Shown in pieces: positions 1 to 6,601 of a stretch of DNA of 9,706 nucleotides (position 1 is its first letter; every line of letters begins with the position of its first letter). The notes beneath the pieces were generated by a model. That model saw only the letters and a list, made by a program, of their open reading frames with translations. It had not been told where the DNA came from and searched no databases. This stretch comes from Flavobacteriaceae bacterium. GTDB lineage: Bacteria; Bacteroidota; Bacteroidia; Flavobacteriales; Flavobacteriaceae. The translations under genes were made by a program, and so were the position numbers. The stretch spans positions 1 through 9,706 of the forward strand of contig NZQO01000053.1 in the NCBI GenBank assembly GCA_002693605.1, given 5' to 3'.

Positions 1-479
1 AGATGGGCGAAGAGGAATTTAACCAGTTGTTCGTAAACTTCGACAGCAGTTATGACAGCCACAGCGATTATATTATTCACCTGGACAAGGAACTATCGTA
101 TATGCCCGAGGAAAAGCTGAACGCCATTCCCACCGGGCCAGAATTCCGGAAGCTGGAGTTTTGGTACACCACGCCGCAAAATTTTGAAAAGGTAATCGAG
201 CTCGCCACCAAGTTCAAGGAATTGTACAGCCGGATGAACTCGCCCGAGCAATACCGTCTGTACCGAAGTGGCTTTGGTGCCAACGGGCAATATATCCTGG
301 TATCGATTCCAGCCGATAGCCCTGCCGATTATGAGCGTATTCGGAAGGAAAACAAGGAACTCTTAGGGGCCGAGCGCGATAAAATCTACAACGAGTTTTT
401 GAGGTATATTTCAAAGGTGGAAACGTATAACGGCTATATGCGCGAGGACCTGTCGTACTCCCCGGGCAACAACAACTAA
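1..479 (+). CDS. Secreted protein of unknown family, 3' part (copy A)
   Basis: The gene enters from before the window and only its last 158-159 codons are visible. The ATG at position 3 is not the likely start. It aligns with an internal Met (M102, in KKMGEE) of the full-length paralogue at 8734-9513, and the split codon before it ends in AG, consistent with the Lys found there in the paralogue. By hand alignment the two share roughly 45% identity over this stretch, including YRLYR-GFG, ENKELLG/ENRKLLG, SKVET--GYMR-DLSYSP and an Asn-rich tail. I do not recognise the family and assign no function. The paralogue has a signal peptide, so this protein is probably exported too. The end (TAA) is certain. 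A hairpin with a T-rich tail follows about 45 bases downstream and may terminate it. Confidence 0.85.
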   Translation, partial: MGEEEFNQLFVNFDSSYDSHSDYIIHLDKELSYMPEEKLNAIPTGPEFRKLEFWYTTPQNFEKVIELATKFKELYSRMNSPEQYRLYRSGFGANGQYILVSIPADSPADYERIRKENKELLGAERDKIYNEFLRYISKVETYNGYMREDLSYSPGNNN

Positions 480-492
480 GCCGCTCGCACGA

Positions 493-523
493 TTTCCGCA
501 TTTCACAATATTACGTATCTTCA
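493..523 (+). promoter_or_regulatory. Possible Bacteroidota promoter for the amidohydrolase
   Basis: TTTC at 493-496 is followed, after a 19-base spacer, by TATCTTCA at 516-523. This is close to the Bacteroidota TTTG / TAnnTTTG pattern. The start of transcription would fall near 529-531, about 50 bases before the ATG at 581. Neither element is a perfect match, so this is tentative. Confidence 0.35.
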
Positions 524-525
524 CG

Positions 526-563
526 AATGGAGCGCTTTTTAGCGAAGGCCTCCATTTGTTTTA
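526..563 (+). terminator. Bulged hairpin with T-rich tail
   Basis: AATGGAG (526-532) pairs perfectly with CTCCATT (550-556). Inside, CGCT (533-536) pairs with AGCG (541-544) around a TTTT loop, leaving a 5-base bulge (545-549). The right arm runs on into TTTGTTTT-like sequence, so it could act as an intrinsic terminator for the gene ending at 479. If transcription of the next gene starts near 530, that transcript would lack part of the left arm and escape the hairpin. This last point is inference. Confidence 0.45.
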
Positions 564-580
564 TGCTATATCTTACCATT

Positions 581-1903
581 ATGAAAAATCTACGTTCCGC
601 GTATTTTGCGGTATTATTTTGCCTTCTTACCGCCAACCCACTATTCGCCCAAACCACATTGGTGCACGCGGGCACCGTTCTCGCAGTACCCGGCGAAAAG
701 CCGCTTACCAATCAAACCATAGTTATCGAAAAGGGGAAAATTTCTGAAATCAGATCGGGTTTTGTCTCAGCCGCCCAACTGAACCTAGCTTCTGACCAAG
801 TGACGGTTATCGATTTAAAAGAACAGTTCGTTATGCCCGGCTTTATCGATATGCACACCCATATAACGAGTGAGCGCGACCCCAATGCAAATCCGCACGA
901 ATGGACCACCCTTTTCGATGAAGATGCCGCCTTTAGGGCGATACCATATGCCGAGGCTACCCTAAACGCAGGGTTCACGACGGTTAGGAACGTAGGCGGG
1001 AATTACAAGTTAATGCTGGCACTAAAACGCGCTATTGCCGCAGGTTATGTTGAAGGGCCGCGCATCATTACCGCTACCGGTGCCGTCTCGGCTACGGGCG
1101 GGCATGGCGACGACCACGGCTACCGGCCGGAAATCATGAATGCCTTCGAGACCAATGTGGCCATTTGCGATGGCAGCGACGATTGTAGGCGCGCCGTTCG
1201 GGCCCTGGTAAAGCAAGGTGCCGAGGTAATTAAAATCACCGCCACAGGAGGCGTCCTAAGCAATACGGCAGCCGGGGTAGGTCAACAGCTTACCGATGAC
1301 GAACTGAAGGCCATTGTGGAAACCGCCCATTCACTGGGGCGCAAGGTGGCCGCACACGCCCACGAGGCAGACGGGATTAATGCTGCATTGCGTGCGGGCG
1401 TGAACAGCATCGAGCACGGGTCGTACCTCAATGATGAGTCGGTTAGACTATTCAAGGAAACGGGAGCCTATTTAGTACCAACTTTATTGGCAGGGGTATC
1501 GGTTACCGAAGAATTGGAAACCAACGACAACATTCCTCCAGCCATTGCCGGAAAGATCCGTCAAGTAGGTCCCGTAGTGGAAGCATCCTTCAAGCGGGCA
1601 CTCAAGGGTGGGGTTAATATCGCATTCGGGACGGACAGCGGTGTTAGCAAACACGGTACGAACGCCCGCGAGTTCGAACTGATGGTAAATTATGGCATGG
1701 ATGAAAACGAGGCGATAAGATCGGCAACCCTCCATGCTGCCGAATTACTGGGTATGAAGGACAGCCTTGGCTCGCTCGAGAAAGGTAAATGGGCCGATTT
1801 GGTGGCTGTAGACGGAAACCCGTTGCAGGATATTTCAGAATTAAGGAACATTCAATTTGTAATGAAGGAAGGCACGATCTACAAACAACGAGATACCAAT
1901 TAA
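581..1903 (+). CDS. Secreted metal-dependent amidohydrolase (imidazolonepropionase/Xaa-Pro dipeptidase-like)
   Basis: This 440-residue enzyme belongs to the amidohydrolase superfamily, which hydrolyses amide or ester bonds using one or two metal ions in a TIM barrel. Visible ligands are H92-T-H94 in GFIDMHTHI, K218 in VIKITATGG (candidate carboxylated lysine), H259/H261 in AAHAHEA, H279 in SIEHGS and D352 in FGTDSG. The C-terminus (GSLEKGKWADLVAVDGNPL) is the usual return of the small beta domain. I chose the ATG at 581 rather than the in-frame ATG at 527. It gives a clean signal peptide ending ...PLFAQ (residues 1-24), whereas the longer form puts 18 extra residues in front and begins inside a hairpin. 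The protein is probably periplasmic or extracytoplasmic. The substrate cannot be told; relatives act on dipeptides containing proline or on other amides. The META gene follows after 53 bases and may be cotranscribed. All key residues are present. Confidence 0.9.
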   Translation: MKNLRSAYFAVLFCLLTANPLFAQTTLVHAGTVLAVPGEKPLTNQTIVIEKGKISEIRSGFVSAAQLNLASDQVTVIDLKEQFVMPGFIDMHTHITSERDPNANPHEWTTLFDEDAAFRAIPYAEATLNAGFTTVRNVGGNYKLMLALKRAIAAGYVEGPRIITATGAVSATGGHGDDHGYRPEIMNAFETNVAICDGSDDCRRAVRALVKQGAEVIKITATGGVLSNTAAGVGQQLTDDELKAIVETAHSLGRKVAAHAHEADGINAALRAGVNSIEHGSYLNDESVRLFKETGAYLVPTLLAGVSVTEELETNDNIPPAIAGKIRQVGPVVEASFKRALKGGVNIAFGTDSGVSKHGTNAREFELMVNYGMDENEAIRSATLHAAELLGMKDSLGSLEKGKWADLVAVDGNPLQDISELRNIQFVMKEGTIYKQRDTN

Positions 1904-1956
1904 ACGTATAAAGCTTACTAACTCCTGAATTTCCACCAAATAACTTAATTTCTCTA

Positions 1957-2364
1957 TTGAAGGCCAGAATTTTTTCCGCAGTATTCATATTGACCCTGGG
2001 CATAAGCTGCGGCGGTTCAAGCAAACCTATCGCGCTAAATACAGATTGGGAACTTACCCATATGGATGGCGAGGTAATTTCGCAAAAGCACAAACCACCC
2101 CGGCTACAATTCGATCTCTCCAAAGAGAAAATTTCGGGCTTCGGTGGGTGTAACAAATTTAACGGTACGGTATCGCTTGATGGCGATAGCCTGCAAATAC
2201 ACAATCTTGTGCGTACGAAAATGGCCTGTCCTTCGCTTTTCGAAGAAAATAGCTTTCTTGCTGCCTTAGAAAGCGGCAACTTCGGCATTTCAACCCAAGA
2301 AAATAGACTGACGCTCAAAAATTCATCCCATACCTTACAATTTGAAATGGGAGAAGTTGATTAA
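1957..2364 (+). CDS. META-domain (HslJ-like) lipoprotein, TTG start
   Basis: This 135-residue protein has a short hydrophobic N-terminus ending [10 protein letters not shown]18 is a plausible lipidation site, though the lipobox is loose because Gly rather than Leu sits at -3. The rest fits the META domain seen in HslJ: W31-E-L near the start, then GFGGCN-F-G (C65) and TKMACP (C91), the two conserved motifs of the family. META proteins are small envelope proteins linked in E. coli (HslJ) to heat shock and novobiocin resistance; no reaction is known. The start is TTG. No in-frame ATG lies between the previous gene's stop and this codon, and the next in-frame ATG (codon 36) would remove the export signal. 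The gene lies 53 bases after the amidohydrolase on the same strand. Its stop codon interlocks with that of the convergent helicase gene. Confidence 0.82.
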   Translation: MKARIFSAVFILTLGISCGGSSKPIALNTDWELTHMDGEVISQKHKPPRLQFDLSKEKISGFGGCNKFNGTVSLDGDSLQIHNLVRTKMACPSLFEENSFLAALESGNFGISTQENRLTLKNSSHTLQFEMGEVD

Positions 2365-3614
2365 CGTCGCCCTCGGCGCCGGTTTGCTTCCTTTCGCTGT
2401 GGATTTTTAGGCGAATTGCGACGCTGACTTTGGTGGTTTGCCTTGTTCTCGGCTTTCTTGTCTAGAACGTCCCTCAGTGTTTCTGTAGGTTCAAATCCTG
2501 GAAGAATTTCGTCCTGTAGTTTTTCCCCTAATAATTTTTCGATGCCTCTTACATACTCGTTTTCATCTATACTAACCACCGAGATCGCCTCGCCGCTAGC
2601 ACCCGCCCGGCCAGTGCGGCCAATGCGGTGTACGTAGTCTTCGGGAACGTTGGGAAGCTCATAATTGATTACGTGCGGTAAAAGGGGAATATCGAGTCCG
2701 CGTGCTGCGATATCGGTTGCCACGAGCACCCTTATTTTTCCGCTCTTGAAGTTGGCAAGGGCCTTTGTTCGGGCACCCTGGCTTTTATTTCCGTGGATGG
2801 CAGCGGCAGTAATATCCGCTTTTTCCAGTTTTTGCGCCAAACGGTTGGCGCCGTGTTTGGTACGGGTAAAGATAAGCACTTGTTGCCAATCGCCTTCCTC
2901 GATAAGCTTGGTCACCAAGTCGGTCTTCTTGCTTTTATCGGTTCGATACACGATCTGGTCTACCTTTTCGGCAGTGGTATTTTCGGGAGTAGCTTCGACC
3001 TTCACTGGATTGTGAAGGAAGTCTTGTGCTAATTTCTTTATTTCCTTGGAAAACGTCGCCGAAAAGAGAAGGCTTTGCCGTTTGTTGGGAAGGGCAGCCA
3101 AAATTTTCTTGATATCGCGCAAAAAGCCCATATCGAGCATTCGGTCGGCCTCATCCAATACGAGAATTTCTACTTTATTAAGTTGTACGAGGTTACGTGC
3201 ATATAGATCTAACAGCCTACCTGGGGTGGCTACGAGCACGTCGACACCCCGTTTAAGGGCACTAATTTGCGGGCGGTCGCTAACCCCGCCGAATATAACG
3301 GCCGATTTTAGTTGCGTGAAGGTGGCGTATTCCACAAATTCATCTTCTACTTGCGCGGCCAATTCGCGCGTGGGGGTAAGGATTAATGCCTTGGGCGCAC
3401 GATGGGTAGCTCCCTGGCTGCGCGTTAGCAATTGTATAATTGGCAGTGCGAAGCCTGCAGTCTTGCCACTCCCGGTCTGGGCAGAGGCTAAAACATCCTT
3501 TCCGTCCAAAATTTGGGGAATGGCTTTTTCTTAAATTACCGAAGGGGTAGTATATCCTTTTTTGTCGACAGCTTTCAACAGGGCATCAGATAGGCCCAAA
3601 GATTTAAATGACAT
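2361..3614 (-). pseudogene. rhlE: RhlE-type DEAD-box RNA helicase with in-frame TAA at the Q motif
   Basis: Read from the ATG at 3614, the frame gives MSFKSLGLSDALLKAVDKKG, then YTTPSVI, a TAA stop at codon 28 (3533-3531), then [13 protein letters not shown] and the rest of a complete helicase, with no frameshift. In the family the blocked position is the glutamine of the Q motif (TPxxIQ...AIP), which contacts the adenine of ATP. CAA to TAA is one transition. Downstream everything is intact, in restored numbering of 417 residues: AQTGSGKT (45-52), PTRELA (81-86), TPGR (130-133), DEAD (154-157), SAT (185-187), RGLDIP (305-310), HRIGRTGR (329-336) and a basic RNA-binding tail from about 385. 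The only nearby restart is a TTG at 3509 (382 residues), which would lack the Q motif. RhlE proteins remodel RNA in ribosome assembly and mRNA decay. The gene may be a recent pseudogene, a sequencing error, or read through. Confidence 0.85.
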
Positions 3615-3669
3615 ATAGTTTTATTATGAACCGGCGGAGAAGGTTGTGAAGCCAGTATTGAATTGGCGG

Positions 3670-3703
3670 CAAAGTTACTCTTTATTTCTTGAGAATATCA
3701 CAA
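3670..3703 (-). promoter_or_regulatory. Promoter of the RhlE-type helicase gene
   Basis: On the minus strand TAACTTTG (3677 to 3670) is an exact match to the Bacteroidota -7 element TAnnTTTG. A TTG (3703 to 3701) lies 23 bases upstream, at the long end of the usual spacing. Transcription would start near 3663, leaving a leader of about 50 bases before the ATG at 3614. An intact promoter suggests that the broken helicase gene is still transcribed. Confidence 0.5.
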
Positions 3704-3710
3704 TTTTCTA

Positions 3711-3743
3711 TTTATCTCGGTAAGAAATAATTCAGTATCTTTA
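3711..3743 (+). promoter_or_regulatory. Possible promoter of the sensor kinase/regulator operon
   Basis: TATCTTTA (3736-3743) matches TAnnTTTG except at the last base. TTTA (3711-3714) is a weak -33 candidate 21 bases upstream. The start would be near 3749, about 20 bases before the ATG at 3772. It overlaps back to back with the helicase promoter in the 157-base divergent region. Confidence 0.4.
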
Positions 3744-3771
3744 ATACAACTAACCATCAAATTCACTCAAA

Positions 3772-5658
3772 ATGAAACGCTTAGGGCGCTTGCTCGCTAT
3801 AGCGTGCATTTTCCAATCCAGCTTTCCCCAAATAGCGATGGCCCAGGAAAGCACGCTCGACACCGTTACCTGGCAGCCCAGCCGCTTGCTTCGGGCTCCC
3901 GATTCTGTGCGACTATTCCAGAAAGCACACCAACAATTGCGACTGGCCAGGCAAACTGCCGAGACCAGCGATACTGGCCAGGCGCTTAGTGGCCTAAGCG
4001 AGTACCACCACACCTATGGCAACCTGGACTCGGCCTTCTACTACGCAAACCGTACTATTGCGCACTACGAGGAACATGCCCAGCCCCTGGCACTGGCCGA
4101 TGCCTATTTACAGCTTATGGCACTGCATGATGAGAAAGCCGAATATGCCCTAGCCCTTCAGCTCGTTTATAAGGCACTGGCAATATATGAAGAGACGCAG
4201 GACAAGAGGGGCATTGCCCGAAGCTATATCCAAATTTGCAACCTACTTTATTACGAGCAGCGCTACTCGGAAGGCGTTACCTATTGCGACAAGGCTATTT
4301 CCATCTTAGAGCGCGAAGAAGACACACTTTCGCTTGCGCTGGGCTACCGGTTTAAGGCGGCCAACCAACTTTTTAGTGGTGATTCATTAGAAGACGCGCT
4401 GGCTTCGGCCAACCAATCTATCGCACTTTATGATAAGCTGAACGAAAAGGGGTTGCCTTATATGGCAGCCGTAAACTGGAAGGGCAACATTTTAAAATAT
4501 ATGGAACGTTTCGACGAGGCCATAGCCACCTACCAAGCCAATTATGAGCGCTCGAAGGAGTCGGGCATGGACCGTTACCTAATCTCATCGCTTGCCAATA
4601 TGGGGCACGTGTATCTAATTCAGAAACGGTACGCCGAGGCACTGCCCTACAACCTGGAAGCCATTTCAATTATGGAAGCCACGGGTAAGACAAAGAACCT
4701 TTGGGAAAATTACATGCATGTTTCAGATATTTACGAAGCGATGGGGAATTATCCTAAAGCGCTGGAATATTACCAGATGTACGCCAATAAATATGCCGAG
4801 TTCCAGCAAACCATTATAGACAGGCTCGAGGCAGAGACCCATGCCAAGTACGAGGCCGGGCAACGCGGTGCCCAGATTGTACTGCAGGACGAGACCATCG
4901 ACAGGCAGCGCAGGACGCAGCTGCTCTATATAAGTGTCGCGGCATTGCTAATAATTATAGTAGCGGGGATGTACTTCACATTAAAGAATATTCGGAAAAA
5001 ACGAAAGACCTTGGCCCTCCTTAACGCCGAGCTTGATTCCAAAAACACCCAAAATGAATTATTGCTGAAGGAAATTCACCATCGTGTAAAAAATAATCTA
5101 GAGCTCGTTAAAAGTCTGATTGCACTTCAATCGGCCCAGGTAAGCGACCCGAGCAGCAAGGAGGCCTTACAATCTAGCCAAAACCGTGTGCAGAGCATGG
5201 GAATTCTCCATCAGAAATTATATCAAGGAAATAAATTGGGTTCGGTGGAGATGAAGGATTACTTTATCAACCTCAGCGAAGGGGTGCTCGATACGTTCGG
5301 GGCCGAAGATCGCATTCACATTGAATGTGCCATGGACCGACTCGAACTGGACGTCGATACCGCCGTTCCCATTGGACTAATCGTAAACGAACTCCTCACC
5401 AATTCATTAAAATACGGTTTCCCCGAACAGGCCAAGGGGATTATTATTATCGAGTTGGCACAGCAGGCCGATAAAACCCTCACCCTGCAGGTACAGGATA
5501 ACGGCATTGGCAAACCCGTAGGGTCGGCGCCCAAGGGCACCGGCTTCGGTACGCAATTGATACAGTTGCTTACACAACAATTAAACGGTTCCATTGTGGA
5601 AAGTGCCTCGGAAGGCCACACGGTCACCTTTCAGTTTAACCTTACCCCGGCGGCATAA
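3772..5658 (+). CDS. TPR sensor histidine kinase (HisKA_2 type)
   Basis: This is a 628-residue membrane sensor kinase. Residues 1-25 form a signal peptide ending AMAQ-E. Residues about 65-345 hold around seven TPR-like helical pairs with recurring A-x-Y-Y and ALxxYxxA patterns (e.g. YPKALEYYQMY, RYAEALPYN), presumably in the periplasm. One transmembrane helix lies at 384-404, followed by a basic turn and a coiled-coil linker to about 430. The dimerisation/phosphoacceptor helix reads KEIHHRVKNNL, with H437 as likely phosphorylation site in the HisKA_2 family. The ATPase domain has the N box NELLTNSLKYGF (N539, N544), G1 DNGIGKP (D576, G578, G580) and G2 GTGFGTQLI. All catalytic motifs are present. 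The stop codon overlaps the start of the LytTR regulator, so the pair is translationally coupled and is its obvious partner. TPR sensors of this layout are common in Bacteroidota; the signal sensed is unknown. Confidence 0.92.
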   Translation: MKRLGRLLAIACIFQSSFPQIAMAQESTLDTVTWQPSRLLRAPDSVRLFQKAHQQLRLARQTAETSDTGQALSGLSEYHHTYGNLDSAFYYANRTIAHYEEHAQPLALADAYLQLMALHDEKAEYALALQLVYKALAIYEETQDKRGIARSYIQICNLLYYEQRYSEGVTYCDKAISILEREEDTLSLALGYRFKAANQLFSGDSLEDALASANQSIALYDKLNEKGLPYMAAVNWKGNILKYMERFDEAIATYQANYERSKESGMDRYLISSLANMGHVYLIQKRYAEALPYNLEAISIMEATGKTKNLWENYMHVSDIYEAMGNYPKALEYYQMYANKYAEFQQTIIDRLEAETHAKYEAGQRGAQIVLQDETIDRQRRTQLLYISVAALLIIIVAGMYFTLKNIRKKRKTLALLNAELDSKNTQNELLLKEIHHRVKNNLELVKSLIALQSAQVSDPSSKEALQSSQNRVQSMGILHQKLYQGNKLGSVEMKDYFINLSEGVLDTFGAEDRIHIECAMDRLELDVDTAVPIGLIVNELLTNSLKYGFPEQAKGIIIIELAQQADKTLTLQVQDNGIGKPVGSAPKGTGFGTQLIQLLTQQLNGSIVESASEGHTVTFQFNLTPAA

Positions 5659-6413
5659 TGGGAAGACCAATAAAAATACTGATCGTAGAGGATGAAATGG
5701 TAATCGCCGCCAACATCTCGCTCCAACTGTCTGAACTTGGATACGAGGTTACCGGTATTCTCCCCCGTGGGGAAGAGGCCCTGAGCCATGTAAAGGAGAC
5801 CGAGCCCGATATTGTCTTGATGGATATTCAGCTAAAAGGTGCCCTCGACGGAATTGAAACCGCGAAGATTATGCAGCAAGACAGCCACATTCCCATTATT
5901 TACCTCACCGCAAATGCCGATGAGGCTCACTTTAAACGCGCCAAGGAAACACATCCTTACGCGTTCATCTCAAAACCGTTTAAAAAGTTAGATCTACAGC
6001 GCGCCATCGAGCTTGCGGTAGAACGAATTACCTTCCGCCAAGGTCTTGCTGGCAGTACGAACGTGGGAGAGAAATCACCTTCCGTGAGGCAAGTGCTATT
6101 GAGCGACCGTATTTTCGTAAGGCACAATGAGCGCATGGTAAAAATCGATATTGGCGACATTTTATACGTTGAAGCCGACAGGAACTATTGCCGGATATTT
6201 TCAAAAGCCAAGGAATATCTCCTGGTAACCACTTTGAAAGATATGGACGAAAAGCTTCCCGATAGGCATTTTATGCGCATCCATCGCTCGTACATCATCA
6301 ATATTGCCCAGATAGAAGAGATTGGCGGCACGCATGTGGTAATAGGAAAAAAAGCCATCCCCATGACGAAATCGATGCGCAACGAGCTATTAATGCGACT
6401 TCAAACAATATAG
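5658..6413 (+). CDS. LytTR-family response regulator transcription factor
   Basis: This 251-residue regulator has a receiver domain (about 5-125) and a LytTR DNA-binding domain (about 148-251). Receiver residues are complete: acidic pair E11/D12 in ILIVEDE, phosphoacceptor D56 in VLMDIQL, T84 in YLTAN and K106 in ISKPF. The DNA-binding half shows the LytTR hallmarks DILYVEADRNYCRIF, HFMRIHRSYIIN and a C-terminal KAIPMTKSMRNELL. Phosphotransfer from the kinase encoded just upstream should drive binding to promoter DNA. The ATG at 5658 shares its A with the kinase stop codon (TAATG), and no other start is plausible. LytTR regulators often control secreted proteins, toxins and envelope functions. 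The next gene on the same strand, 188 bases away, encodes the lectin/pore-forming-like protein and is a candidate target. That link rests on position alone. Confidence 0.93.
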   Translation: MGRPIKILIVEDEMVIAANISLQLSELGYEVTGILPRGEEALSHVKETEPDIVLMDIQLKGALDGIETAKIMQQDSHIPIIYLTANADEAHFKRAKETHPYAFISKPFKKLDLQRAIELAVERITFRQGLAGSTNVGEKSPSVRQVLLSDRIFVRHNERMVKIDIGDILYVEADRNYCRIFSKAKEYLLVTTLKDMDEKLPDRHFMRIHRSYIINIAQIEEIGGTHVVIGKKAIPMTKSMRNELLMRLQTI

Positions 6414-6563
6414 CCTGAAATTCAACGGATTACAACTCGTTAACTTTTCCTACAAATGAGGTGTTAAATCTAGTTGGCCTTCGGTAACGAAAATGCTAGT
6501 TTCGGACATATTTTTATCACACACATCCCGAACGAATTGATTTAAAGTCTTTTATGTAGTTGC

Positions 6564-6590
6564 TTTACGATACCAGTTTGTATCAGTAAA
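6564..6590 (+). promoter_or_regulatory. Imperfect inverted repeat just upstream of the lectin/pore-former start
   Basis: TTTAC-GATAC (6564-6573) mirrors GTATC-A-GTAAA (6580-6590) around the 6-base loop CAGTTT, with a single unpaired A at 6585. It ends 11 bases before the ATG at 6602. It could be an operator or a 5' leader hairpin that gates translation. The surrounding 188-base gap (6414-6601) shows no clear terminator or perfect TAnnTTTG. TAGTT or CAGTT recurs at about 6471, 6497, 6557 and 6574 with irregular spacing. Confidence 0.4.
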
Positions 6591-6601
6591 CACACATTAT
6601 C

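Noticed and set aside
3..5. ATG at position 3 as the start of copy A
   Set aside because: It aligns with an internal methionine of the full-length paralogue (KKMGEE), and the signal peptide and first half are missing, so the gene begins before the window.
527..580. Upstream in-frame ATG at 527 for the amidohydrolase
   Set aside because: It adds 18 residues before a good signal peptide and lies within a hairpin; the ATG at 581 starts a normal signal peptide.
1644..2318. 224-codon open frame on the minus strand
   Set aside because: It runs antisense through the amidohydrolase end and the META gene, has no recognisable motif, and is a shadow of the real coding frames.
3531..3533. Genetic code change with TAA read as glutamine
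   Set aside because: TAA ends several other genes in the window at the expected family length, including the kinase stop at 5656-5658, so a general reassignment does not fit.
6470..6579. Repeated TAGTT/CAGTT words as LytTR direct repeats
   Set aside because: The spacings (about 26, 60 and 17 bases) do not match the regular two-turn spacing expected for LytTR half-sites, so no operator was called from them.
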